64,000 nt of DNA from Comamonadaceae bacterium (GTDB lineage Bacteria; Pseudomonadota; Gammaproteobacteria; Burkholderiales; Burkholderiaceae_C): the NCBI GenBank assembly GCA_027486555.1, contig JAIXOX010000012.1, positions 49,204 through 113,203 on the forward strand. Reading direction: 5' to 3'. Shown piece after piece: positions 52,344 to 60,418 of this stretch. Below the pieces are notes generated by a model that was given only the letters and a program-made list of their open reading frames with translations, searched no databases and was not told the DNA's origin. The position numbers and the translations under genes are program-made. How positions within the stretch are numbered: position 1 is the first letter of the stretch; each line of letters opens with the position of its first letter.

Positions 52344-53399
52344 TTACAGCGTCGGGTAATCGGTGTAGCCCCTGGCACCAGGGGTGTAAAAGGTGCTTGG
52401 GTCGGGTGCGTTCATGGCCGCACCCGCTTTCACGCGTGCAGGGAAGTCGGGGTTGGCCAGGAAGCCGTTGCCAAAAGCCACAGCGTCAAGCTTGCCTTCG
52501 GTGGTGGCGGCCTCGGCCTCGTCTGGGGTGTAGCCCATGTTGCCAATCAGCACGCCTTTGTAGTGGCCGCGGGCAAGGGGCATCACATCGGCTTTTTGCA
52601 GGCCAAAAAAGTCTGCCCTCATGATGTGCAAGTAGGCCAAATCAAAGCGGTTGAGTTGCTCGGCCAGATAGGCTGTCCATGCCAGCGGGTCGCTGTCTTT
52701 CATGTCGTTGTAGCTGTTCAAGGGCGACAGGCGCAGGCCTACGCGATCGCTGCCGATGGCCGCACACACAGCGGTCAACACTTCAAAGAGGAAGCGTGCG
52801 CGTTGCTCCAATGTGCCGCCGTAACCGTCTTTGCGTTGGTTGGCGCTGTCGCGCAAAAATTGGTCAATCAAGTAGCCGTTGGCACCGTGTACTTCCACGC
52901 CGTCAAAACCTGCAGCGATGGCGTTTTTGGCGGCTTGCGCAAAGGCTTGCACGATGGGGGCAATTTCGCTTTCCAACAAGGCTTGGGGCGTGGCTTGGGG
53001 CAGTTTGCCTTGCGCGGTGTGGGCATCGCCCTGGAGCGCCAGGGGGCTGGACGAAACAATCGGTGCCCCGTCATTGTTGGCCGGGTGTGCAGCGCGGCCT
53101 GCGTGCCAGATTTGCATGAAGATTTTGCCGCCCTTGGCGTGCACAGCGGCGGTGGTTTCTTTCCAGGCTTCGATTTGCGCGGCGTTGTAAATGCCCGGTT
53201 CGTTGACAAAGGCCGAGGTGTTCTCAGCAATCATGGTGCACTCGGTGATGATCAGCCCGGCGCTGGCGCGCTGCGCGTAGTACTCGGCCATGAGCGCATT
53301 GGGCAGATGCCCCGCACTGGCACGCGCACGGGTCAGCGGTGCCATGAGCATGCGGTTGGCAAGGGAAATGGAGCCGATTTGAAGAGGGCTAAAAAGCAT
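52344..53399 (-). CDS. Old yellow enzyme family ene-reductase (NemA-like)
   Basis: A 351-residue FMN-dependent oxidoreductase of the OYE family, which reduces activated alkenes, maleimides and nitro compounds with NAD(P)H. The N-terminus MLFSPLQIGSISLANRMLMAPLTRARA is the FMN-binding start. IWHAGRAAHP, the active-site pair H and N in GVEVHGANGYLIDQFLRD, and SPLNSYNDM are typical of NemA/xenobiotic reductases. The C-terminal FGNGFLANPDFPARVK binds FMN phosphate. It is transcribed alone. Its physiological substrate is unknown. Confidence 0.93.
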   Translation of the reverse strand: MLFSPLQIGSISLANRMLMAPLTRARASAGHLPNALMAEYYAQRASAGLIITECTMIAENTSAFVNEPGIYNAAQIEAWKETTAAVHAKGGKIFMQIWHAGRAAHPANNDGAPIVSSSPLALQGDAHTAQGKLPQATPQALLESEIAPIVQAFAQAAKNAIAAGFDGVEVHGANGYLIDQFLRDSANQRKDGYGGTLEQRARFLFEVLTAVCAAIGSDRVGLRLSPLNSYNDMKDSDPLAWTAYLAEQLNRFDLAYLHIMRADFFGLQKADVMPLARGHYKGVLIGNMGYTPDEAEAATTEGKLDAVAFGNGFLANPDFPARVKAGAAMNAPDPSTFYTPGARGYTDYPTL

Positions 53400-53763
53400 A
53401 AGATTTTTTGAATCAAAGTTTAAAAATAGGTAGAAGAAATTGCTACCTGATAGCTAGCTGGTGCTCAAGCGGCGGATTGCAAGTCCATCGGGTTTCGATT
53501 TCGTTGATGTTTTGCGTATTGGGTAACGCTTGGCTAGTTCATAGTTGGCTGCAATTCTTGCTTGGCGAGTTTTTGAATGGACACTTGCGTCCGACATTTC
53601 AGCCTGTTGCTACATGCATGGCGGTCGGCTTTTGGGGCCTGCACCCTGCTTCGATCAAGTGTCTCGTGTTTCATGCACGGCAAGGCTCGCTTTGAACATT
53701 GGCAATTCCACAATGGCGGGCTTGTCACCAGAATGGCCAAACAAGTTGAAAGACTGTTTTGAC
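53400..53763. other. Intergenic region without recognisable gene
   Basis: The 364 bp upstream of the ene-reductase hold several short open frames but none with a ribosome site and a family-like sequence. The stretch around 53437-53470 (GAAATTGCTACCTGATAGCT) is palindrome-rich and may be a dispersed repeat, but only one copy is in the window. Confidence 0.5.
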
Positions 53764-53880
53764 TCACATGGCCATGATCGATTTGCACCCAGTTCCAGAC
53801 CCCCAGGCAAAAGCCCCGTCCAAACCCCTGTCTGGGTCGCTGGTGGTGCGATTGGAACAAGCCGTGGCGGTGCCGCTTTG
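53764..53880 (+). pseudogene. Truncated start of a class III CoA-transferase gene (candidate)
   Basis: The plus strand reads PLSGSLVVRLEQAVAVPLC after a short leader, matching the N-terminal strand of CaiB/BaiF CoA-transferases (compare PLQGLLVVSLEHAVAAPYC in the intact gene at 57944). The match stops after about 25 residues, and no GARVIKVE motif follows in any frame. It looks like the remnant of a lost paralogue directly before the EthD gene. Confidence 0.35.
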
Positions 53881-53948
53881 CGTGCCGAGTTTGCGGCGAC
53901 CAACACCCCCGTTTTTTGAATCCCTACTGACCCTGAATGGAGAACCCC

Positions 53949-54284
53949 ATGAGCACCCCACGTACTTTCGTCAAACGCTTGGGCATCTTGCGATGCAAAG
54001 ACGGCATGAGCCACCAGGAATTCACCGAGCACTGGCTCAAGCGCCATGCCGCCCTGTGCCTCAAGTTGCCCGGTCTGCGCCGCTATTCGGTCAACTTGGT
54101 GGACCGTGCGCGCTTTCCGCACTTTGATTACGACGGGTTTTCTGAACTCTGGTTCGACTCTGAAGAAGACCTGGTGAGCTCACTGTCCAGTCCCGAAGGC
54201 AAGACCTTGTTGGCCGATTTGCCCAACTTTGCCAAGGACGTCTCTCCCATCATTTCGGTCGAGCACCAGATGCTCTGGCCTTGA
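53949..54284 (+). CDS. EthD-domain protein
   Basis: A 111-residue protein of the EthD/dimeric alpha-beta barrel fold. ATG 53949 has GGAG 7 nt upstream. The family pattern is clear: KRLGILRCKDGMSHQEFTEHW, then LKRHAALCLKLPGLRRYSVN and FDYDGFSELWFDSEEDL. Relatives include EthD of ETBE degradation and small lactone isomerase- or decarboxylase-like proteins. It precedes the SDR gene by 10 bp and so is part of the catabolic operon. The role is probably as an accessory enzyme on a pathway intermediate. Confidence 0.88.
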   Translation: MSTPRTFVKRLGILRCKDGMSHQEFTEHWLKRHAALCLKLPGLRRYSVNLVDRARFPHFDYDGFSELWFDSEEDLVSSLSSPEGKTLLADLPNFAKDVSPIISVEHQMLWP

Positions 54285-54294
54285 AAGGGTGAAC

Positions 54295-55047
54295 ATGAAC
54301 GTTTTGCACAACAAAATTGCCATCGTGACGGGCGGCGGTGCTGGTTTCGGGGAAGGCATTGCCCGCTTGTTCGTTGAACACGGCGCGCGTGTGCTGATCG
54401 CAGACCTGGACCTGGAGCGTGCCCAAGCCGTGGCCGCCAGCCTTGGAGCTGCAGCCTGTGCGGTTCAATGCGATGTCTCGCTTGCACAGGACGTGCAGTC
54501 GGCCGTGGATGCCTGCGTGCAGCAGTTCGGTGCGCCCCAGATCGTGGTCAACAACGCGGGCACCACACACCGCAACCAACCCATGCTCGACGTGGATGAA
54601 GCCACGTTTGACCGGGTGTTCAACGTCAATGTGAAGTCGATTTACCACATGGCCCGAGCGGTGGTGCCGCTCTTGCGCCAGCAAGGGCAGGGCTCGATCA
54701 TCAACATCGGTTCGACCGCAGGCTTGCGTCCGCGCCCCGGATTGACCTGGTACAACGCGTCCAAGGGCGCGGTCAACGTGCTGTCCAAATCCATGGCGGC
54801 AGAGCTGGGGCCGGACGGCATCCGCGTCAATGCCATCTGCCCGGTCATGGGCGCTACGGGCTTGATCGAGCAGTTTTTGGGCACGGCCGACACCCCCGAG
54901 GCCCGAGCGCGCATCACCGCAGGCATTCCCTTGGGCCGCATGTCGACACCCAACGATGTGGCCCAAGCGGCGCTCTATCTGGCCAGCGACGCTGCCGCCT
55001 TTATCACCGGCGTTGAACTGCCGGTCGACGGCGGCCGCACCATTTGA
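54295..55047 (+). CDS. Short-chain dehydrogenase/reductase
   Basis: A 250-residue classical SDR of the FabG-like type. ATG 54295 (MNVLHNKIAIVTGGGAGFGEG) follows AAAGGGTG. The NAD(P) motif TGGGAGFG is at 12-19, and D37 after the second strand (LIADLDLERA) suggests preference for NAD+. NNAG is at 86-89, with S140, Y153 and K157 forming the catalytic set (YNASK). The ending GVELPVDGGRTI is typical. It probably oxidises a hydroxyl group on the substrate handled by the lactonase gene 21 bp downstream. Confidence 0.93.
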   Translation: MNVLHNKIAIVTGGGAGFGEGIARLFVEHGARVLIADLDLERAQAVAASLGAAACAVQCDVSLAQDVQSAVDACVQQFGAPQIVVNNAGTTHRNQPMLDVDEATFDRVFNVNVKSIYHMARAVVPLLRQQGQGSIINIGSTAGLRPRPGLTWYNASKGAVNVLSKSMAAELGPDGIRVNAICPVMGATGLIEQFLGTADTPEARARITAGIPLGRMSTPNDVAQAALYLASDAAAFITGVELPVDGGRTI

Positions 55048-55068
55048 TGCCTTGCCTGAAAGCCCGCC

Positions 55069-57015
55069 ATGTCAACGCGTGAGCGGCTGGCACTGTACGG
55101 TTGTGACGAGCCTTTGCCGCCGCGCCTGTCTTTGCGTGCTGGTCCACTGTCTCTGGAACTCGTGGGTGGGCGTTTTGGGCCGGTGCGTGTGCATGGCCAC
55201 GAGGTCTGGCATGGCTTGGCCTTTTTGTTTCGCGATGCCGCCTGGGGCACGCCCGAGCCGGTGTTCGAGGTGCTGGATCACCAGATCGAAGGCGCGGGTT
55301 TTGCGCTGAACTTGCGCGGGCGCATGGCCTGCGATCCGCAGGACGTGGTCGGTGCCCCTGAAGCAGGCGCTGGCATTTGGCTCGACCTGCAGGTGCGGGG
55401 CGACCCCGATGGGGGCTTGCGTTTCCAAGCCCAAGCCACGCCAAGCCATGACCTGTGGAGCAACCGCTGCGGCTGGGTCTTGCTGCACCCGATGTCGGCG
55501 GCTGGTTGCGCTGTGCAAGTGCAGCATGTGGACGGTCGCACCAGCTTGTCGACCTTGCCGCACGAGGTGCCAGCTTGGCCCCCCTTCACAGCAGTGCGTG
55601 CTGTGCGACACGAATACGCCCCGGGGCATTGGGCCCAAGCCCAATTGCCTGGCGAAGATTACGAACTGGAGGACCAGCGCAACAACGCCGATGCCTCTTT
55701 CAAAACCTACAGCCGCTCCAATGCCATGCCCAGGCCTTATGTGCTGCGGCAGGGCCAGACGTGGACCCGTGAGGTGCATTTGTTCTTGCTGGGCCCGCCG
55801 CCCGGGATGGCACCCCATGCGGTGCCGCTGCGCTTGCCTTGGCCGCTCACACAGAAAGCCACGTCCGTCACGCGTTTGGGCTTGGCCATCACACCCGATA
55901 TGACGCGTGCGCCTGCGGCTTGGGTGTTGGCCGTTTTGGCGCAGTGGCGTCCCGCCTTTTTGCACCTCACGCTGTGGCCCAACACGCCTGACGAAGCGGT
56001 GGACGGGTCGGGCGTGCACCGCTTGTTGCAAGCCGCGGGTGCTTCGCTGCGGCTGGATCTGTGCGGTCGTGAGGGGCTTGGCGATGGCGGCACACCCGAC
56101 GCGGACTGCCGTGCACTGGCAGAGCAACTGGCGCTGGCGGGTGTGGTGCCTATGTCCGTCGCGGCTTTGCCTTGCGGCGTGCAGACGGCCTGTTTTTTGC
56201 GATCGCTTTTCCCGGCAGCGGCCATTGGGGGCGGCACGCCGCATTTTTTTGCGCAACTCAACCGGCTTGAAGTCAGCGGGGGCGAGGACTTCATGGGTTT
56301 CACGGTTTGCCCCACCGTGCACGGGGCCGATGACGACAGCGTGATGCAGGGTTTGCAAAGCCTGTCCTCGATGCTGGAGACGGCGCGCCGCAGGCATCCT
56401 GGGCGCGACTGGCATCTGGGCCCCAGCGGTTTGTCCGCCCGCGCGAGTCCGCTGGGGCGTCAGCCGCACAGCGATGGACAAAAACGGATGGCCTTGGCTG
56501 CGCGTGATCCCCGCAGTCGCGGCCTGTTCGGTGCCGCCTGGCTTTTGGGCCATCTGGCCGAGGCGGCCCGAGCCCGCGCCCAGGCGGTGAGCTTTCCGCC
56601 GATGCTGGGCGAGGATGGTTTGTGGTGGCACACGGGTGACACCTGGCAGATGACGCCATCGGCGGCCTTGCTCCAAGTTTGCTTGCAATGGCGCAACTTG
56701 CACAGCGTGAACCTGCAGGCAACGGATGAGCGCAGCACAGTCGCGCAGGGTGGGGCGGTGGCCGCTGTCGCAGGCCACAATGGGCTGTGTTGGCAAATTG
56801 TGCTGGCCAACCTCGGTGCGCAAGCGAAGACGCTTGGCGGCGCGCAGGGGGAGGCATCGGCAAAATGGGCCTGCCTAGACGCCGAGTCTTGGTTGCAATT
56901 TTTGGACGCGCACACCTGCAGTCCCTGGCGCGAGTCGGGTGACTGTCCTGCCCATCTGGTTTTGCCGCCTTATGGTCTGGTCCGGATTGACTTGCCCTTT
57001 TTACCTGAAGGCTGA
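55069..57015 (+). CDS. D-apionate lactonase (ApnL)-family protein
   Basis: A large protein of 648 residues that resembles the ApnL family, whose founding members open D-apionolactone in apiose catabolism. The family hallmark region reads YELEDQRNNADASFKTYSR (about residues 203-221), where the common form has QRNWTDASFKTYS. An N-terminal beta-rich domain (1-245) is followed by a TIM-barrel-like middle (about 260-560: RLGLAITPDM, LHLTLWPN, VSGGEDFMGFTVCPTVHGADD) and a C-terminal beta domain ending LPPYGLVRIDLPF. No signal peptide is seen. The exact lactone is not known. It is flanked by an SDR and a LysR gene on the same strand. Confidence 0.72.
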   Translation: MSTRERLALYGCDEPLPPRLSLRAGPLSLELVGGRFGPVRVHGHEVWHGLAFLFRDAAWGTPEPVFEVLDHQIEGAGFALNLRGRMACDPQDVVGAPEAGAGIWLDLQVRGDPDGGLRFQAQATPSHDLWSNRCGWVLLHPMSAAGCAVQVQHVDGRTSLSTLPHEVPAWPPFTAVRAVRHEYAPGHWAQAQLPGEDYELEDQRNNADASFKTYSRSNAMPRPYVLRQGQTWTREVHLFLLGPPPGMAPHAVPLRLPWPLTQKATSVTRLGLAITPDMTRAPAAWVLAVLAQWRPAFLHLTLWPNTPDEAVDGSGVHRLLQAAGASLRLDLCGREGLGDGGTPDADCRALAEQLALAGVVPMSVAALPCGVQTACFLRSLFPAAAIGGGTPHFFAQLNRLEVSGGEDFMGFTVCPTVHGADDDSVMQGLQSLSSMLETARRRHPGRDWHLGPSGLSARASPLGRQPHSDGQKRMALAARDPRSRGLFGAAWLLGHLAEAARARAQAVSFPPMLGEDGLWWHTGDTWQMTPSAALLQVCLQWRNLHSVNLQATDERSTVAQGGAVAAVAGHNGLCWQIVLANLGAQAKTLGGAQGEASAKWACLDAESWLQFLDAHTCSPWRESGDCPAHLVLPPYGLVRIDLPFLPEG

Positions 57016-57017
57016 AC

Positions 57018-57947
57018 ATGCTCCCCGATATCGACTCTCTGGCCTTGTTTGTGCGCGCTGCGGAACTGCGCAGCTTGACCAAGGCGGCCGAGGCTTCGCA
57101 CATAGGCTTGGCTGCAGCCAGTCGGCGCATGGCTTTGCTGGAACACCGCTTTCGCACCACCTTGCTGGAGCGCTCATCACGCGGTGTCGAGGTGACGGCG
57201 GCCGGCGCGTCCTTGCTGCCGCACGCACGCGCTTTGCTGGTCGAACTGAACCAAATGCAGGCTGAAATGCGTGACCATGCCAATGGCCGCAAAGGCGCTT
57301 TGCGCCTGCTGGCCAACACCTCGGTGATCACGGACACCTTGCCCAAAGACTTGGCCGCGTTTGCTCACCACAACCCGGATGTGAAAGTGATCATGCAAGA
57401 GCGGTGGAGCGAGGAAATTGTGAGCGCTTTGCAAGCTGCAGAAGCCGATGTGGGCATCGTGGTCGAGGGCGCGGCAGTTGAAGGCCTGGAGACCCGGCCC
57501 TATTGTCAGGACCGACTGGCCGTGGTGATGCCAAACCACCATGCTTTGGCGGCTTTCGAAACTTTGAATTTCAACGATGTGCTGGACGATGAATTGATCA
57601 CTTTGGAAGGCGGCTCGTCCATGACCCGCTTGCTAGCTTCGCAGGCCGTGATTGCCCAAAGGACTTTGCAGCTGCGCATTCAGGTGCGCAGTTTCGAGGC
57701 CATCTGCCACATGGTCGAAGCGGGACTGGGCTTGGGGCTGTTGCCTGAACAGGCGGCACGCGTTTTGGCCAAAGGACTGGACCTGACGGTTCGCCCTTTC
57801 AGTGACAGTTGGGCTGAGCGCCGCATGCTGCTGTGCGTTCGAAAAGACCGAGCGGCCATGCCTTCTGTGGCCAAGCTGCTGGAATTTTTGTGTAACCGTG
57901 GCCATTTGTCCGAAACCGATGCGGCCACCCAATGGAGTGCATCATGA
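57018..57947 (+). CDS. LysR-family transcriptional regulator
   Basis: A 309-residue LysR-type regulator that starts 2 bp after the lactonase-family stop. The winged HTH (2-60) has LALFVRAAELRSLTKAAEAS and AAASRRMALLEHRFRTTLLERSSRGVEVT (quoted in part). The ligand-binding domain has GALRLLANTSVITDTLP, VGIVVEGAAVEGLETRPY and GLGLGLLPEQAARVLAKGL. It overlaps the CoA-transferase start by 4 bp. Being inside the operon, it probably senses a pathway intermediate and controls both this unit and the convergent ABC operon. Confidence 0.93.
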   Translation: MLPDIDSLALFVRAAELRSLTKAAEASHIGLAAASRRMALLEHRFRTTLLERSSRGVEVTAAGASLLPHARALLVELNQMQAEMRDHANGRKGALRLLANTSVITDTLPKDLAAFAHHNPDVKVIMQERWSEEIVSALQAAEADVGIVVEGAAVEGLETRPYCQDRLAVVMPNHHALAAFETLNFNDVLDDELITLEGGSSMTRLLASQAVIAQRTLQLRIQVRSFEAICHMVEAGLGLGLLPEQAARVLAKGLDLTVRPFSDSWAERRMLLCVRKDRAAMPSVAKLLEFLCNRGHLSETDAATQWSAS

Positions 57948-59065
57948 GTCTTCAACCTTTGCAGGGTCTGTTGGTGGTGTCGCTCGAGCATGCTGTGGCT
58001 GCACCTTATTGTTCCAGCCGCCTGGCCCAAGCGGGGGCAAGGGTCATCAAGGTCGAGCGACCCGAAGGCGATTTCGCACGCGACTATGACCGCGAGGTCT
58101 ACGGTGAGTCCTCGTATTTCGTCTGGATCAACCAGGGCAAGGAATCGGTGGCGCTGGATTTGCGTCAGGACGCCGACCATGCGCAGATGCTGACCTTGCT
58201 CGCCCAGGCGGATGTGTTTGTGCAGAATCTGGCCCCCGGTGCTGCTGAACGTCTGGGCATGGGTTCGGTGAGCCTGCGCGAGCGCTTTCCTCGCCTGGTC
58301 ACCTGCGATATCACGGGGTATGGGGAAACCGGTCCCATGCACGACCTGAAGGCTTATGACCTGTTGGTGCAGGCCGAAAGCGGCTTGGTCTCGGTCAACG
58401 GCGCGCCCGGTCCTTGGGGCCGCATCGGGGTGTCCATTTGTGACATCACGGCCGGCATGAACGCGGCGCAAGGCATTTTGGAGGCTTTGTTTTTGCGCGA
58501 GCGCACAGGCCAGGGCAGCGCCCTGCATGTGTCTTTGTTTGATTCAGCGGCCGAACTCATGGCCGTGCCCTATTTGCAGGCGCGCTATGGCCGTGCTGCC
58601 CCTCAGCGCGGCGGACTCAAGCACCCGAGCATTGCCGCTTATGGGGCCTTCACTTGCCGGGATGGCCATGAAGTCGTGCTGGCGGTGCAAAACGACCGTG
58701 AATGGCTGACCTTTTGCCAGCATGTGTTGCTGCAGCCTGAACTGGTGGACCACCCACGCTTTGCCAACAGCGCAGCACGGGGTCTTCACCGGGACCAGAT
58801 CGAAGACCTGATCCAAGCCGTGATCGGCGGGCTGACCGGTGGCGAGGTGGCCGATCGACTGACCGAGGCGCAGACGCCTTTTGGCTCCATCAATTCGGTG
58901 CTCGATCTGATTCATCACCCGCAGCTGCGCACGCGTCAAGTGGAGGTGCGCGGCAGAAAGGTGGAAATGCCAGCGCCCGCTTGTCAGGCACCTTGGCAGG
59001 GCGCAGCCCACGGGAGCCATGCACCAGGTGTAGACGAGCATGGTGATTTGCCGGGCCTGCGCTGA
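57944..59065 (+). CDS. Class III (CaiB/BaiF) CoA-transferase
   Basis: A 373-residue family III CoA-transferase. ATG 57944 overlaps the LysR stop (ATGA) and has GGAG 7 nt upstream. The N-terminal signature GLLVVSLEHAVAAPYCSSRLAQAGARVIKVERPEGD (in part) and the nucleophile aspartate region KAYDLLVQAESGLVS (about D139) are conserved. The C-terminal part has GMNAAQGILEALFLRERTG and QTPFGSINSVLDLIHHPQLR. It would activate an organic acid as its CoA ester, often with succinyl-CoA or acetyl-CoA as donor. Its place after the lactonase suggests that an opened hydroxyacid is the substrate. Confidence 0.9.
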   Translation: MSLQPLQGLLVVSLEHAVAAPYCSSRLAQAGARVIKVERPEGDFARDYDREVYGESSYFVWINQGKESVALDLRQDADHAQMLTLLAQADVFVQNLAPGAAERLGMGSVSLRERFPRLVTCDITGYGETGPMHDLKAYDLLVQAESGLVSVNGAPGPWGRIGVSICDITAGMNAAQGILEALFLRERTGQGSALHVSLFDSAAELMAVPYLQARYGRAAPQRGGLKHPSIAAYGAFTCRDGHEVVLAVQNDREWLTFCQHVLLQPELVDHPRFANSAARGLHRDQIEDLIQAVIGGLTGGEVADRLTEAQTPFGSINSVLDLIHHPQLRTRQVEVRGRKVEMPAPACQAPWQGAAHGSHAPGVDEHGDLPGLR

Positions 59066-59104
59066 AAAAACAAACCCCACCCACTGTGACCGGTGGGCGG
59101 GGTT
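59063..59104 (-). terminator. Terminator between convergent CoA-transferase and DUF1330 genes
   Basis: AACCCC-A-CCCAC (59073-59084) pairs with GTGGG-C-GGGGTT (59093-59104) with one internal mismatch. On the minus strand a T-run (TTTGTTTTTTC) follows, so it mainly ends the DUF1330/dehydrogenase/ABC transcript. Confidence 0.7.
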
Positions 59105-59157
59105 CAGGCCGTTGTCGTTGGGACCGCGCTGCAACGCAGGCTAAAGAGGCGAGGCGT

Positions 59158-59460
59158 TCAGTTCTCGGTGTGTGCCGTGCCTTCGATGACCACCATGCGG
59201 GCTTTGGCTGACAACTGACGCAAGCGTCTGGCTGGCGCGTATTCCGGCGAGTCCAGCCAGGCTTGTGCTTGCGCCACGCTTGGAAACTCCAGCATGACCA
59301 TTCTTTTGGGTTCCCAATCGCCTTCGAGCGGCGTCACTTGCCCGCCACGGGCCAGGAAACGCCCCCCATAAGCCGCCACGGTGGCTGGCGACAGGCGTTT
59401 GTATTCCTCGAACCTGAGCGGGTCCGTGATCTCCATGTCGTTGATGACGTAGGCGGGCAA
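59158..59460 (-). CDS. DUF1330 domain protein
   Basis: A 100-residue protein of DUF1330, a dimeric ferredoxin-like fold related to EthD. The pattern is MPAYVINDMEITDPLRFEEY, then YGGRFLARGGQVTPLEGDW and RMVMLEFPSVAQAQAWLDSPEY. It begins with TTG 59460, as the conserved N-terminus demands, with AAGGA 8 nt upstream. It is the last gene of the minus-strand operon, 12 bp after the dehydrogenase. Its function is unknown. Confidence 0.88.
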   Translation of the reverse strand: MPAYVINDMEITDPLRFEEYKRLSPATVAAYGGRFLARGGQVTPLEGDWEPKRMVMLEFPSVAQAQAWLDSPEYAPARRLRQLSAKARMVVIEGTAHTEN

Positions 59461-59472
59461 GGGTGAGTCCTT

Positions 59473-60387
59473 TCAAGCGGTCTTGGGAGCGGCGGGCGGT
59501 TCTTGGCGGATTTCGATGCCCAATTCCTTTTCACGGATGAACATCAAGGCGGCGGTGTCGCGATCGCCCAGGCCCATGCCAATGGCACGGTCCATGGTGG
59601 CTTGCGCGCCTCGACCCACCGAGGCCACAAAGCCCATTTGCTCAGCCGCTTCACAGGCCAAACGCACGTCTTTGCAAGCCAGGCGGATGGCAAAGCCGGG
59701 GCTGTCGTCACCCACAAAGGCTTTCTTGGGCAAGGCCACGGCAAATTGCTGGTTCCAGGCCATGGTGGTGCGCATGACTTGTTGCATCAGCTCCAGCGTC
59801 AGTCCATTTTTCACGCCAATGGCCAAGGCCTCGGTGTTGGCCACCATGATGGTGGTGGCCAACAGGTTGTTGGTCATCTTCATGGCGTGTCCGGTGCCGG
59901 GGCCACCGCAGTAGTAGGTGTCGGTGCCCATGCAGTTGAGCACCGGTGTGGCGCGATCAATGGCCGCCTGATTGCCACCCACCATCAAGGTCAGTGTGCC
60001 GGTCACGGCATGTTCGCTGGTCTTGCCCACGGGTGAGTCGACCAGTTCCATGCCACGCGCACGCAGCGCATCACCAACGCGGCGCGAAGTGGCCGGGTCG
60101 ATGGTGCTCATCTCGATGACGATGCCACCTGCTGGCAGTCCTTCAGCCAGGCCATCGGTGCCCAGCACGACTTGTTCGACATGCTGCGGCTCGGGCAGCA
60201 TGGTGACCACCATCTCGCTGGCTGCGCCGACCTCCCGGGCTGTGGTGGCTGCGCGTGCACCGGCTTGTACCAACCGCGCCACCGCTTCGGGGCTGTGGTC
60301 GTACACGGTGAGTTCGTGGCCGTGTTTGAGGATGTTCAGGGCCATGGGCGCACCCATGACCCCCAATCCGATGAATCCGACTTTCAT
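59473..60387 (-). CDS. NAD(P)-dependent beta-hydroxyacid dehydrogenase (3-hydroxyisobutyrate dehydrogenase family)
   Basis: A 304-residue beta-hydroxyacid dehydrogenase. ATG 60387 (MKVGFIGLGVMGAPMALNIL) has AGGAG upstream; in-frame codons upstream to 60528 run into the binding-protein gene and are not used. GLGVMG is the dinucleotide motif, DSPVGKTSEHAVTGTLTLMVGG the substrate-binding motif and K170 in GPGTGHAMKMTNNL the catalytic lysine. Family members oxidise hydroxyisobutyrate, tartronate semialdehyde or related small hydroxyacids. It is co-transcribed with the ABC importer, 31 bp after the binding protein, so it likely acts on the imported compound or an intermediate. Confidence 0.92.
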   Translation of the reverse strand: MKVGFIGLGVMGAPMALNILKHGHELTVYDHSPEAVARLVQAGARAATTAREVGAASEMVVTMLPEPQHVEQVVLGTDGLAEGLPAGGIVIEMSTIDPATSRRVGDALRARGMELVDSPVGKTSEHAVTGTLTLMVGGNQAAIDRATPVLNCMGTDTYYCGGPGTGHAMKMTNNLLATTIMVANTEALAIGVKNGLTLELMQQVMRTTMAWNQQFAVALPKKAFVGDDSPGFAIRLACKDVRLACEAAEQMGFVASVGRGAQATMDRAIGMGLGDRDTAALMFIREKELGIEIRQEPPAAPKTA

Positions 60388-60418
60388 GGTCTTTCTCCTG
60401 TCTTGGTTTTTTGGAAGT

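Noticed and set aside
53408..53695. 95-codon open frame upstream of the ene-reductase
   Set aside because: It lacks a ribosome site, has a cysteine/tryptophan-rich composition unlike a real protein here, and resembles nothing.
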